Shown here: positions 32,834-41,434 of the stretch, in pieces | Position numbering within the stretch: the stretch's first letter is position 1 | Layout: the number at the start of each line of letters is the position of its first letter | Origin: JBBDIP01 sp040880305 | GTDB lineage: Bacteria > Bacillota > Sulfobacillia > Fermentithermobacillales > Fermentithermobacillaceae | Length of the DNA: 52,882 nt | Reading direction: 5' to 3' | Assembly: GCA_040880305.1 (NCBI GenBank) | Contig: JBBDIP010000006.1 | Span: forward strand, 1-52,882 | Translations under genes and position numbers: made by a program | Notes under the pieces: generated by a model | What the model saw: the letters and a program-made list of their open reading frames with translations, nothing else | The model's database searches: none | What the model was told of the DNA's origin: nothing

Positions 32834-33553
32834 TTGGACGAGCCCATCCTTCGTACCGTCAACCTAAGAAAGTCTTTCTTCCTGGGCGAGACCATATACG
32901 CGGTCAGCGACGTCAATGTCGAGGTCGACCGCGGGGAGTTTGTGGTCATCATGGGCCCTTCAGGAAGCGGAAAGAGTACTCTGCTGGCCCTCTTGGGAGG
33001 GCTGGATCTACCGCAGTCCGGCGACGTGATACTTTGCGGCGAGCGGTATTCGCGCCTCAGCGAGAACGGGCTGGCCAAGATCCGACGGAACAAGGTGGGA
33101 TTCGTCTTTCAGTTCTTCAACCTTATCCCGCATCTGACCGCGCTGGAGAACGTGATGCTCCCGATGCGGTTTGGAGGCATGTCCAGGCAGGATATGGACG
33201 CGCGGGCCAGGGAACTACTGGGTATCGTGGGGCTGGGATCGCGCCTAAAGCACAAACCGCTGGAGCTCTCCGGCGGGGAGCAGCAGAGGGTTGCGATCGC
33301 CCGTGCCTTGTCCAACAATCCTGACATCGTTCTGGCCGACGAGCCGACGGGCAACCTTGATTCGAAAACGTCCCATGAGATCGGCGAGATATTCCATAAC
33401 CTGAACAAGGAAAAGGGCCAGACTTTCGTGGTCGTCTCTCACGATCCTTCCCTGACACAATGGGCCCATCGAGTGATCAACATGCTGGACGGCCGCGTGG
33501 ACGAGATCCGCGGCGGCGGGATGGAAGGCACTCTCGGCGCCACACAGCGATAA
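32834..33553 (+). CDS. LolD/MacB-like ABC ATPase 1 of the twin cluster
   Basis: The 239-residue ATPase has Walker A MGPSGSGKSTLLALLGGLD, the Q-loop FVFQFFNLIPHLTALENVMLP, signature LSGGEQQRVAIARAL, and Walker B IVLADEPTGNLD, all canonical for the LolD/FtsE/MacB family that works with FtsX-like permeases. TTG 32834 has GGAGGAG upstream. A close paralogue is encoded at 40028 in the same cluster. The MutL-like gene begins 14 bases after its stop. Permease partners are at 38593 and 40722. Confidence 0.9.
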   Translation: MDEPILRTVNLRKSFFLGETIYAVSDVNVEVDRGEFVVIMGPSGSGKSTLLALLGGLDLPQSGDVILCGERYSRLSENGLAKIRRNKVGFVFQFFNLIPHLTALENVMLPMRFGGMSRQDMDARARELLGIVGLGSRLKHKPLELSGGEQQRVAIARALSNNPDIVLADEPTGNLDSKTSHEIGEIFHNLNKEKGQTFVVVSHDPSLTQWAHRVINMLDGRVDEIRGGGMEGTLGATQR

Positions 33554-33567
33554 TCCAGGAGGTTTTT

Positions 33568-35298
33568 ATGGCCAGGGACGTTCTCTACCTAGACGTAGGC
33601 AGCGCTGTCACCACAGCGCGGGCCGTGAAGGTTTCGCAGGACTCGTTTACGACCGGCAGCTTCGCCCTATGCCCGAGCCCTCCGGCGACGGGCAGCGACC
33701 TCACGTCGGCCGTCGCGCCCGCGGTCGAGGCCATGAGAGGCAAGATCGACCGGCAGGGCTTGTCGTTTGATCCCGATGACATCATTGTGACTGTCAGCGC
33801 CGGGGGAGAGCCCCGCACTGTCTGCGCCGGGGTGGTCCGCGGGATATCCGGGGAGTCCGCCAAGAGAGCGGCTCTCTCCGCCGGGGCGACCGTAGCCGAC
33901 CTCATCGCCGTCGACGACGGCAGGCAGGACTTTGAGCGCGTATCCGACTTGCGCCGCCAGGAGATCGCCATGGTCGTGATGGCGGGGGGCGTCGACGAGG
34001 AGATCCTGAGGAACGGCAAGCACCAGCTCCTGAGCATCGCCAAAGTGATAGCCGACGGCATGCCGCGCAGGCGCGGGAGCAACGGCAAGGTGCCTTTGGT
34101 CTACGCCGCCTCGGCTGAAGGGCGCGAGGAAGTCACCAGGATATTCGGCGACACCACCGAGATAATCTGGGCGGACAACGTCCGCGCTACTCTTGAGATT
34201 GAGACCCTTGAATCGGCCAGAAGCGCGGTAGTCGGCGCGTTTGCCGGCAGCGTCCGCCTCGACCCCCGCTTTGGGGGTCTGGGCAGGTTTGGAACTCCTG
34301 CCGCTTGGCCCACCGGTTACGCTGTGGGCACGGCGGTAATGGACTACCACCAAAGGACCGGAGAGAACATCCTGGTCATCTCCCTCGACGGCGACGCCGT
34401 GCAGGTTTTCTCGGGGATCAAGGGGGTCTTCACCAGGACGGTCACGTCCGTCGAAAGGGTGGAGCAGAAAAACATCCTGCGTCACCTGCCCGCCCCCCAT
34501 CTGGCGCATTCCAGCGCGGACATCCTCGGCAACTGGAAACTTCACCCCTACATCCTCCCCAGGACGTGGGATGAACTTGCCATCTTCCTGGCCTTTTGGA
34601 AGGAAGCGGTCCGCGAGGCGATGGAGGACCACAGGCAGAGCGCCATCGAGCTTAGGGGCATCCACAGGCAGAGGCAGATCTCCGAGACCTTCCAGGTGAA
34701 CGTCTCGGGAGGCGACACGCTGGTCAGGATGGAGAGGGTTAGCAAGGTCATCTTTTCCGGCTACCTATCACGCCTGCTCTCGCCCGCAAGCCTCATGTCG
34801 ATTGCCGCTGACGGCGCCGATCCCAGCGGTATCACGCAAGTCCTGATCGACCCCAACGACGCGCTTCAGATGGCCGGCGCTCTTTCCCGCTCCGGCGTCT
34901 TCGCGAGGTTCGAGGACCAGCTGCGCCCGGTGGGGTTGCTGGTCAGCCCCGGCAGCGGCGAGGAGCGTGTGACTCCCAAGAGGGCCTACCTCCGCAGGGG
35001 TGAGGCGATGGACCCGCTGCCCGTCGAGCCAGGCGAGATTACTGTGGTAAGCGCCCCGGATTCTCCCGACCTCGAGATTGTGCTCGACCCGCCCAACAAC
35101 AAGGTCGACCTTGGAGACGGCGAGGGCCGTAGGGTTAGGAGCAAAGTGCAGTCAGGAGTGCCCGCCATCTATCTGGATGGGCGCGGAAGGGGCCGCTCCA
35201 AGCAGGACAGGCCGGCCCAGGATGTGCAGAAATGGTACCGGAGCATGAAGGTGTTTCCCGATGGGGTTATATCCGGCTGGGCGGGGGGGAAGCAATGA
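33568..35298 (+). CDS. MutL/GlmL-like ASKHA protein 1 (apparently degenerate ATP site)
   Basis: The 576-residue protein is a paralogue of the product at 41435, related to GlmL/MutL of the glutamate mutase system. Its N-terminal loop reads YLDVGSAVTTARAV rather than DVGSTTTK, and the second phosphate motif is ISLDGDAVQVFSG rather than DIGGATTDVFSV, so ATP binding or hydrolysis may be lost. The helical segment with HRQSAIELRGIHRQRQISETF matches HHRSLVRGLKGIHQKREIADIF in the paralogue, and the ends KVQSGVPAIYLDGRGRG and WYRSMKVFPDG also align. ATG 33568 has AGGAGG eight bases upstream. It is translationally coupled to the next gene. No mutase is nearby, so GlmL function in B12 enzyme assembly is not implied. 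Confidence 0.7.
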   Translation: MARDVLYLDVGSAVTTARAVKVSQDSFTTGSFALCPSPPATGSDLTSAVAPAVEAMRGKIDRQGLSFDPDDIIVTVSAGGEPRTVCAGVVRGISGESAKRAALSAGATVADLIAVDDGRQDFERVSDLRRQEIAMVVMAGGVDEEILRNGKHQLLSIAKVIADGMPRRRGSNGKVPLVYAASAEGREEVTRIFGDTTEIIWADNVRATLEIETLESARSAVVGAFAGSVRLDPRFGGLGRFGTPAAWPTGYAVGTAVMDYHQRTGENILVISLDGDAVQVFSGIKGVFTRTVTSVERVEQKNILRHLPAPHLAHSSADILGNWKLHPYILPRTWDELAIFLAFWKEAVREAMEDHRQSAIELRGIHRQRQISETFQVNVSGGDTLVRMERVSKVIFSGYLSRLLSPASLMSIAADGADPSGITQVLIDPNDALQMAGALSRSGVFARFEDQLRPVGLLVSPGSGEERVTPKRAYLRRGEAMDPLPVEPGEITVVSAPDSPDLEIVLDPPNNKVDLGDGEGRRVRSKVQSGVPAIYLDGRGRGRSKQDRPAQDVQKWYRSMKVFPDGVISGWAGGKQ

Positions 35299-36476
35299 TG
35301 TGCGTCTACATCACCCGAAAACCCCAGGTCAGGGTCAACTCCGTGGTGCGTAGGCTGCGCGCGTTCCCCGCGATCGGCGATCCTGGAGTAGTCCAGGGCG
35401 CGGAAGTCGAGTGGGATACCAAGCTCGGTCAGTATGCTTCCCGCCAAAGGCTCCGGTTCGTCCGGGTAGAGTCGTCGGGCGAGCGCATTAGCGCGACAGT
35501 GCTTGTCGGAGAAGGGCAACAAGTTAAGCGCGGAGAGGTCCTCGCGTACTATTCCTTCCTGTTTGGCCTCGGGTTCACCGAGTATACCTCCCCGTGCGAC
35601 GGGGAGATCGTGGCGATAAACCAGCTCTTGGGCAACATTGCGATCAAAGAGGCGCCGGTGCCGCTTCAGAGCAACATCCCCGGCACGGTAGTGGCGGTCG
35701 ACGACGCCTTAGGAGTCTTCGTTAAGTCCCAAGGCGACATGGTCTACGGCGTCGCCGGCGCCGGGTACGGCCGTTCGGGAATCCTCGATATGAAAGTCCA
35801 GATCCCTGGCGGGGAGCTCCGCCCTCAGGACATAAGCGCCAAGGATTCCGGCAAAGTGATCGTCGCCGGAAAACTTGTCACACAAGAGCTCCTCGAGGCC
35901 TGCCTGCGCTGGCGGGTCGCGGGGATCGTGGCCGGGAGCGTCTCGCACCTCGTGTACCAGTGGTACAAGGGGATTACCGAGAAACTGGACTGGGACGAAT
36001 TCCTCGCGAACTACTGGGCCCGCGAGCTGAAAGATAAGGGCGCCAAGGTGCCTCCGCCTATGGAGATCGCCACGGCGCTGGTGGTTACCGACGGCTTTGG
36101 CGACATCCCGATGAATGCTGCCGCGTTCAACCTCCTCTCGGCCCATGTGGGTGAGAGGGTTTTCCTGGACGGATCCGGCGCATTCCAGTCTCAGGCCGCC
36201 GGGGCTGACGATACGCTACCCTGCGTGTTCGCGCCCGCGCCGGGCGAAGCCGCAGAAGCCGCAGAGGACGCTGGAGCGCAGCTTGAGGCGGTCGCGCCGG
36301 GGGACCGCGTCAGGGTCCTCGGGCTGATCGATCCCCTGCTGGAGGGGACGGTACTGGAAGTGGGCGAGGGCGACGTCGTTCTGCCGACCGGCATGTCCGT
36401 GCCGGGCGTCAAGGTGCAGACGGTCGACGGCAACGCCCTTTGGGTACCCCTGTTCAACGTGGAGAAGGCCGACTGA
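35295..36476 (+). CDS. Barrel-sandwich/KOW-like unknown protein 1
   Basis: The 393-residue protein is a diverged paralogue of the product at 43249. Residues about 60-140 contain lipoyl-like barrel-sandwich strands (VLVGEGQQVKRGEVLAYYS, SPCDGEIVAI, IPGTVVAV) without a lipoyl or biotinyl lysine motif. A middle alpha/beta domain has GKVIVAGKLVTQELLEAC and VVTDGFGDIPMNAAAFNLL; the C-terminus has a KOW/SH3-like segment GDRVRVLGLIDPLLEGTVLE. It resembles adaptor proteins rather than an enzyme. ATG 35295 overlaps the MutL-like stop as ATGA; ATG 35298 is an alternative. Confidence 0.6.
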   Translation: MMCVYITRKPQVRVNSVVRRLRAFPAIGDPGVVQGAEVEWDTKLGQYASRQRLRFVRVESSGERISATVLVGEGQQVKRGEVLAYYSFLFGLGFTEYTSPCDGEIVAINQLLGNIAIKEAPVPLQSNIPGTVVAVDDALGVFVKSQGDMVYGVAGAGYGRSGILDMKVQIPGGELRPQDISAKDSGKVIVAGKLVTQELLEACLRWRVAGIVAGSVSHLVYQWYKGITEKLDWDEFLANYWARELKDKGAKVPPPMEIATALVVTDGFGDIPMNAAAFNLLSAHVGERVFLDGSGAFQSQAAGADDTLPCVFAPAPGEAAEAAEDAGAQLEAVAPGDRVRVLGLIDPLLEGTVLEVGEGDVVLPTGMSVPGVKVQTVDGNALWVPLFNVEKAD

Positions 36477-36490
36477 CGGAGGGACTCTCG

Positions 36491-38440
36491 GTGAAATCGC
36501 GGGACGCGTTCCGCCTGAACGTTAAGGACCACATGACCAGGCAAGGCCTCAAAGTGAAGGACCTTGCCGACATGGTCAATCTCAGCGCATCCTACCTATC
36601 CCTGGTATTGAGCGGCGAGAGGGCAAACCTCTCGGACCCCCACAAAGACGCCATCGCGCTGGCGCTCGGGACCTCGGTGGCGGATCTGTACACCACTGGG
36701 TCCCGGGACGGCGCCGGCACGAGCGCGGCACCTGCCGCTACTGCCCTGAAGGGACCAACCGCTGAACCCGGTTTTCTTCTCAGACGAACGCGGGATGTGT
36801 CCCCATTCGAAGACCTGCTCCGCGTCCTTAACGTGACCGACCGCCTCCTGCTTCTGGCCTTTTACCGCGAACTCAACTCGCTTTCCGACGACGACGTCCG
36901 CAAGATAGGCGGGATGTTCCGAAACGTCCTAACCGCATGGCAGTCCGCTCTGCAAGAAAGCCAGGCTGCAGCGCCGGTCGCCGTGTCGACCGCAGGCGCT
37001 TCACCGGTAGAGCCGGATCACCGGACCTTGCTCTGGCTGGTGTCTTACCTGTCATCCCTCGTAGGCGACGTACCACTATCCGCCGTCTCGACCGCCTTGT
37101 CATGGACCCAGGAGAGGATCCACCGGAGCCTGGAGGGCCTCCTATCGACGGGAGCCGTCCATGTGGTCTCAGCCGGCTCTGGGGAGGCAGGAGGCGCGAC
37201 CCTCTTGAGGCCATCAGGTCAGGTCGACCTCGCGACGTCGTCTCAATGGATCTCGGCCGATGCGAGGCGGGGAGTCCTCCTGGCCCTGGCCAGAGGGATC
37301 GAATCCGACTCCAAAGTCAGGCCTGAGCACCTGGCCCAGATGTACCTGGAAGGCGGCGACCTGCGCAAGGCACGAGAGTGGTACGGGCACGCGGCAATGC
37401 GGGCCGTCGACGCCGGCATGTGGCGGATCGCCAAGACCTACCTCCTGGTAGTCTCGTCGCTGGACGCCGTCCTGGGCACCTTGGCGGAAGACCGGGTGTC
37501 AACGTCGCAGATGCTGGTCTCTACGTGCCAAAATCTGGGCGAAACCGACGAAGCCCTGGCCTACCAGGAGAGGAACCTGGCGTACTGGGAGAGGTCCGGC
37601 AGAGACTCAGACTTGGTGCGAGGGCTCCTCTCTGCCGGATCCATATTGGCCCGCAGGCGCGAATGGGGCCGCGCCGAAGCGTACCTGGACAGGGCTCTTG
37701 CCCTGTCGTCTAAAGACTTCTCCGGGCAAGCCCGCGTCAGGATAGGGCTCGCAGCCGTGCTTGCGGAGCGGGGCCTCCTCCAAAGATGCAAGGATGAGTA
37801 CGACCGCGCTCTCGACTTGGCGGGCAAGTCACAAGAGCCGGGGATCATGGCCCACGCCCTGCTTGGATTGGGAAAGGTCTTTCTCTGGCGCAGAGACTAC
37901 CAAAAGTGCGCCCAGTATCTCAACAGGGCGCTGTCCCTATCGGAGAAGAAGGAGACCGCCCTGGAGGTCCTGACCAGGACCGAGATGGGCAAACTGCGCT
38001 TCCACGAGGGTAGGCACGCGCTCGCGCGAGAGCATCTGGAGAAGGCCGTTAAGGCTGCCGCTGAAATCGGTAACCAGGAAAGCGGCAACGCCGCCAAGGC
38101 CTGGTTGTCGCGCTGCCTGGGCAAAGATGGAGAAATCGCGGATCTTGAGGCCAAGAGCGACCTGGCGACCGCCGCCCGGGACTTCTTTTTCGTCCTCGGC
38201 GAAAGGCACGGCCTGGTTGCTTCGCTGATCGCCTGCGCTGAGGCAGAGGCGGCTCTGAACAGGCCGGCCGAGGCCGAGGCGGCCTTTTCTGAAGCAGTGA
38301 GTGAGGCCCGTAGTTCAGAAAACCCGCTGCTTGAGGCCCTGGCCTGCGAGGCCTACGGTCTGTACCTGGAAGGACGGGACGAGGATCTGGCGCAGGTCAT
38401 GCTGGAGAGGTCCCGCTGGGCGAGGTCAAAAGCCCGGTGA
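36491..38440 (+). CDS. XRE helix-turn-helix protein with TPR repeats
   Basis: The 649-residue protein begins with an XRE-type helix-turn-helix (KVKDLADMVNLSASYLSLVL, about residues 17-60). A second winged-helix-like region may lie near residues 180-235. From about residue 265 to the end it is built of tetratricopeptide-like helical pairs, e.g. GDLRKAREWYGHAAMRA and YQKCAQYLNRALSLSEKKE. The layout resembles peptide- or protein-sensing transcription regulators. GTG 36491 has ACGGAGGG seven bases upstream. It sits within the cluster, 14 bases after the previous stop, so it is probably the cluster's regulator or scaffold. A 152-base gap with no visible gene follows. Confidence 0.75.
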   Translation: MKSRDAFRLNVKDHMTRQGLKVKDLADMVNLSASYLSLVLSGERANLSDPHKDAIALALGTSVADLYTTGSRDGAGTSAAPAATALKGPTAEPGFLLRRTRDVSPFEDLLRVLNVTDRLLLLAFYRELNSLSDDDVRKIGGMFRNVLTAWQSALQESQAAAPVAVSTAGASPVEPDHRTLLWLVSYLSSLVGDVPLSAVSTALSWTQERIHRSLEGLLSTGAVHVVSAGSGEAGGATLLRPSGQVDLATSSQWISADARRGVLLALARGIESDSKVRPEHLAQMYLEGGDLRKAREWYGHAAMRAVDAGMWRIAKTYLLVVSSLDAVLGTLAEDRVSTSQMLVSTCQNLGETDEALAYQERNLAYWERSGRDSDLVRGLLSAGSILARRREWGRAEAYLDRALALSSKDFSGQARVRIGLAAVLAERGLLQRCKDEYDRALDLAGKSQEPGIMAHALLGLGKVFLWRRDYQKCAQYLNRALSLSEKKETALEVLTRTEMGKLRFHEGRHALAREHLEKAVKAAAEIGNQESGNAAKAWLSRCLGKDGEIADLEAKSDLATAARDFFFVLGERHGLVASLIACAEAEAALNRPAEAEAAFSEAVSEARSSENPLLEALACEAYGLYLEGRDEDLAQVMLERSRWARSKAR

Positions 38441-38592
38441 TCTGATTTAGGCAAATTATCGCGCAATTCACTGGCTCCCCTTGCCTCATTTGCCCCTCCA
38501 CTCTCCATCCACAGCAATATACCCTGGCCGCAGACTACCAAAGCCCATGCGGCATTGCTGGCAGCAATGCGCCGGGTCACAAGTCAACCGGT

Positions 38593-40035
38593 TTGCTCGC
38601 ATATGGTGTGGTGACAGCAAATCTGCGACAGGATTTTGCGTCAGCGGCTAGAACTGTCATGGCCGAGGGGGATGACCCGGTGGACTTCATCCGGTTGGCA
38701 GTCAGAGATGGCAGGAGGAACGCGGCCAGGACCCTCCTAGCCGTCATCGCGGTCGCCCTCGCGACTGCCGCCCCCGTGCTTGCCCGCGTCATACCCGAAG
38801 GCTATCCGACTGAATTCCGCTTGCCGGAGCGCCAGTACCTAGGCGGCGATCTGTTGGTGTGGCCCGCGATCGCCCCGATCGACACCCGCGGCGACTCTTT
38901 GCTTTCGTGGCGGGCGTGGGATGGGAGCGACTGGCAGTCTCACGCGCTCTACTTCCTTCCATCGCTGCCTCACAGCGGTTATCTGGCTGAGATAGGCACG
39001 AGGGCCTGGGGGCCGGTCGAGGCTACGTCAGTGGCCGGGACCATCCAGGGGGTCAATGGCGTTGCGAAGGTCAGTCCGTATCTGGTCCTCCCATGCGTGG
39101 TCCAGACGTTGGACGGTCCCGTGCAGGCAGTTCTTCGCGGCCGCGGCCCCGAGCCGGCGGATTCGCCGCTTTCCATGGCCCATCTCGTCACAACCGGGCG
39201 GCCGCTGTCTACCGAAGATCGGGGGACTCCGGCGGCCCTTGTTCCTCTCCAGGGAGGTTTCTCTGACGGCGTTTTTCCCCTGGGGAGAGACTTCGAGGTG
39301 GCGGTCGCCGGCCGCACGCTAAGCCTTCGGCCGGTTGGCGGCTACCAGGTCGTGGTCGGCGAGGAAGAGGACCGTACCCAGGCACCTGGCCCAAGCGGGA
39401 GGTACCCGGTCATCCCGGTGTTTTGGGAGCGGACGGAGATCGTGGTGACCGAGGAGACCTTCCGCGAGGTCGCCGGCCAGGCCGAGCCGGTGTATCAGTT
39501 GTCGATCAGCGCCGGCAGGATCTCCACTCTTAAGGCCACGGTAGATGCGGTCCGCAAGGCGCTGGGTCCCGGGTTCGCGGTGTACTCGGTCCCAGAATTG
39601 GTCGCGCTACGCAACTCGTCGATAGCCACTCCGGTCATTGCCGCCAACGTCCGGCCGGTGTTCCTTGGGCTCACATTCGGGCTTGCGGGCGTGATCGTCA
39701 CCGGCAGCGTATACATCCTGCTCTCCCAGCAGCGGCGCAAGATCGGCCTGCTTAGGGTGGTGGGAGCGACCAGACGCGACATCGTGGTCTACGCTCTGGG
39801 CGTGGCGGTGTACGTAACGCTGGTCGGAGATGCGGTAGGTTTCCTGACCGGCAAGCTTCTGTCCCTTGTGGCCGTCTTGTCCAGCGACATGACCGCGTCC
39901 GAATGGCTCCGACTGGCGGCTTCCGACCTCCTCACGGGCTTGGGGCTGTCGCTCTCCATAACGGCGGTTCTCGGCCTCTCGGTAGGTCTCTGGGCGTCCA
40001 GGATCCCTTGCGCGGAGGTGCTCCGTCGTGAATGA
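38593..40035 (+). CDS. FtsX/MacB-like permease, full length
   Basis: The 480-residue protein has one N-terminal membrane span (RTLLAVIAVALATAAPVLA, residues about 46-64), a large external domain of about 290 residues, and three C-terminal spans (FLGLTFGLAGVIVTGSVYIL; ALGVAVYVTLVGDAVGF; LGLSLSITAVLGLSVGLW). This is the FtsX/MacB-type mechanotransmission layout. RRKIGLLRVVGATRRDIV is the coupling segment before the second C-terminal span. TTG 38593 has no convincing ribosome site; ATG 38659 is an alternative. The ATPase gene at 40028 overlaps its stop by eight bases. Confidence 0.75.
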   Translation: MLAYGVVTANLRQDFASAARTVMAEGDDPVDFIRLAVRDGRRNAARTLLAVIAVALATAAPVLARVIPEGYPTEFRLPERQYLGGDLLVWPAIAPIDTRGDSLLSWRAWDGSDWQSHALYFLPSLPHSGYLAEIGTRAWGPVEATSVAGTIQGVNGVAKVSPYLVLPCVVQTLDGPVQAVLRGRGPEPADSPLSMAHLVTTGRPLSTEDRGTPAALVPLQGGFSDGVFPLGRDFEVAVAGRTLSLRPVGGYQVVVGEEEDRTQAPGPSGRYPVIPVFWERTEIVVTEETFREVAGQAEPVYQLSISAGRISTLKATVDAVRKALGPGFAVYSVPELVALRNSSIATPVIAANVRPVFLGLTFGLAGVIVTGSVYILLSQQRRKIGLLRVVGATRRDIVVYALGVAVYVTLVGDAVGFLTGKLLSLVAVLSSDMTASEWLRLAASDLLTGLGLSLSITAVLGLSVGLWASRIPCAEVLRRE

Positions 40036-40729
40036 ATGGAGTGGACCGGTACTGTCTTGCCACGAACTAACCAAACTCTACCCGGTTGGGGAGGGGCTTT
40101 TCGCCCTGGCTAATGTAGAGATGGAGGTTCAAAAGGGGCAGTTTGTCGTGGTGACCGGTCCGTCGGGATCGGGCAAGAGCACGCTCCTCAACATACTGGG
40201 AGGCATCGACCGGCCCAGCCACGGCGAGGTCATCCTCATGGGCCGCAAGTTTTCCAGGATGTCTGAAGACGACCTCTCGCTCATGCGCAGGACCGACATG
40301 GGTATCGTGTTCCAGTTCTTCAACCTTCTGCCTGAACTCACCGCAGCCGAAAACATCGGTTTCCCCATGCGCCTTCTCGGCTGGAGCGAATCCAGGATCA
40401 TGGAGAGGCTTTCCTACCTTACGGATGTGGTGGGGCTCGCGGGGAGGTCCAACCACTATCCGATGGAGCTATCGGGCGGCGAGCAGCAGCGTGTGGCCAT
40501 CGCCCGCGCCCTGGCGGCAAAGCCGGCGGTGGTGCTTGCTGACGAACCCACCGGCAACCTGGACACGGCCAGAGCTCGCGAGGTCATGGAACTCTTCGCG
40601 CGCTTTAACCACGAGGACGGTCAAACCTTCGTGGTGGTCACCCACGAGAAGGCCTTCGAGGACTACGCCGACGTGGTGATCCACTTGGTGGATGGCCAGG
40701 TCAGCGAAAGGAGGGTCCGCAATGGCTGA
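40028..40729 (+). CDS. LolD/MacB-like ABC ATPase 2 of the twin cluster
   Basis: The 233-residue ATPase is a paralogue of the one at 32834: Walker A TGPSGSGKSTLLNILGGID, Q-loop IVFQFFNLLPELTAAENIGFP, signature LSGGEQQRVAIARAL, Walker B VVLADEPTGNLD. All catalytic elements are intact. GTG 40028 has GGAGGTG upstream and overlaps the FtsX permease gene by eight bases; the half permease likewise overlaps its stop by eight bases. Whether the two ATPases form a heterodimer or two separate transporters cannot be told from sequence. Confidence 0.9.
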   Translation: MNEWSGPVLSCHELTKLYPVGEGLFALANVEMEVQKGQFVVVTGPSGSGKSTLLNILGGIDRPSHGEVILMGRKFSRMSEDDLSLMRRTDMGIVFQFFNLLPELTAAENIGFPMRLLGWSESRIMERLSYLTDVVGLAGRSNHYPMELSGGEQQRVAIARALAAKPAVVLADEPTGNLDTARAREVMELFARFNHEDGQTFVVVTHEKAFEDYADVVIHLVDGQVSERRVRNG

Positions 40730-41411
40730 AAGCGCAGCCCAGTCGGGGAGCCCGCTGCCGGTCGCCGGCGGCATGCCCTGGCCCCTCATTCGCCTGCTTT
40801 CCGCACGCAGAAGGAGGCAGAACCGGGCCGTGACCGCGATGGTGACCCTGGCGGTGGCCTTCACTGTGGCGTCTTCGTTCGTCGTGACAGCCGCGACCGG
40901 CGCCATGATGCAAGACCTCTCCGCCAGAGTCATGCCGCCCGAACCGCAGGGCCTTGCGCTGGCTAGGGCGGTCGGCCGGCGCGCGTCTCTGCCCTGGATT
41001 GGGGTTTCGGCCGGCGCGCTGCTCATGTCCGGCGTAGCGATCTCCTGTGTCTTGGCGGTGGCTTTCCTCGGGCGAAAGCGCAGCCTCGGGGTCATGAAAG
41101 TCCTGGGAGCGACCGGCTCCGACCTGCGATCGCTGTTCATGCTGGAGACCTGTCTCCTTGGGGGGGCGGGGATCCCGACAGGCATGCTTCTAGGCTTTGG
41201 GGCTATTGCGTGGGTATTCGGCCCCACGGCGGTCACTCCAATGTGTTTCCTTGTCTCGGCGTCCTTCGGGCTGGCGGCCCTGGCGTTGGGCATCTACTTG
41301 CCTTTGCGGCTGATACGGAACGGCAGCTGCGACCAGCTCCTGAACAACCGGCCTGTCTACGCGGCAAGCAACCCATCTTGCGCCAAGTGCGGCCTATGCG
41401 GCGGATTTTGA
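40722..41411 (+). CDS. Half-size FtsX-like permease with C-terminal cysteine motif
   Basis: The 229-residue membrane protein has a first span near residues 40-60 (VTLAVAFTVASSFVVTAATG), only a short external loop, then three spans (LLMSGVAISCVLAVAFL; CLLGGAGIPTGMLLGFGAIA; LVSASFGLAALALGIYLPL). The coupling segment GRKRSLGVMKVLGATGSDL is FtsX-like. The large external domain of its partner is missing. It ends with CAKCGLCGGF, a three-cysteine motif that is unusual for FtsX proteins. ATG 40722 has AAAGGAGGG upstream and overlaps the ATPase stop. Confidence 0.75.
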   Translation: MAESAAQSGSPLPVAGGMPWPLIRLLSARRRRQNRAVTAMVTLAVAFTVASSFVVTAATGAMMQDLSARVMPPEPQGLALARAVGRRASLPWIGVSAGALLMSGVAISCVLAVAFLGRKRSLGVMKVLGATGSDLRSLFMLETCLLGGAGIPTGMLLGFGAIAWVFGPTAVTPMCFLVSASFGLAALALGIYLPLRLIRNGSCDQLLNNRPVYAASNPSCAKCGLCGGF

Positions 41412-41434
41412 CAGAAAAGGAGTGGCTCACCAAT

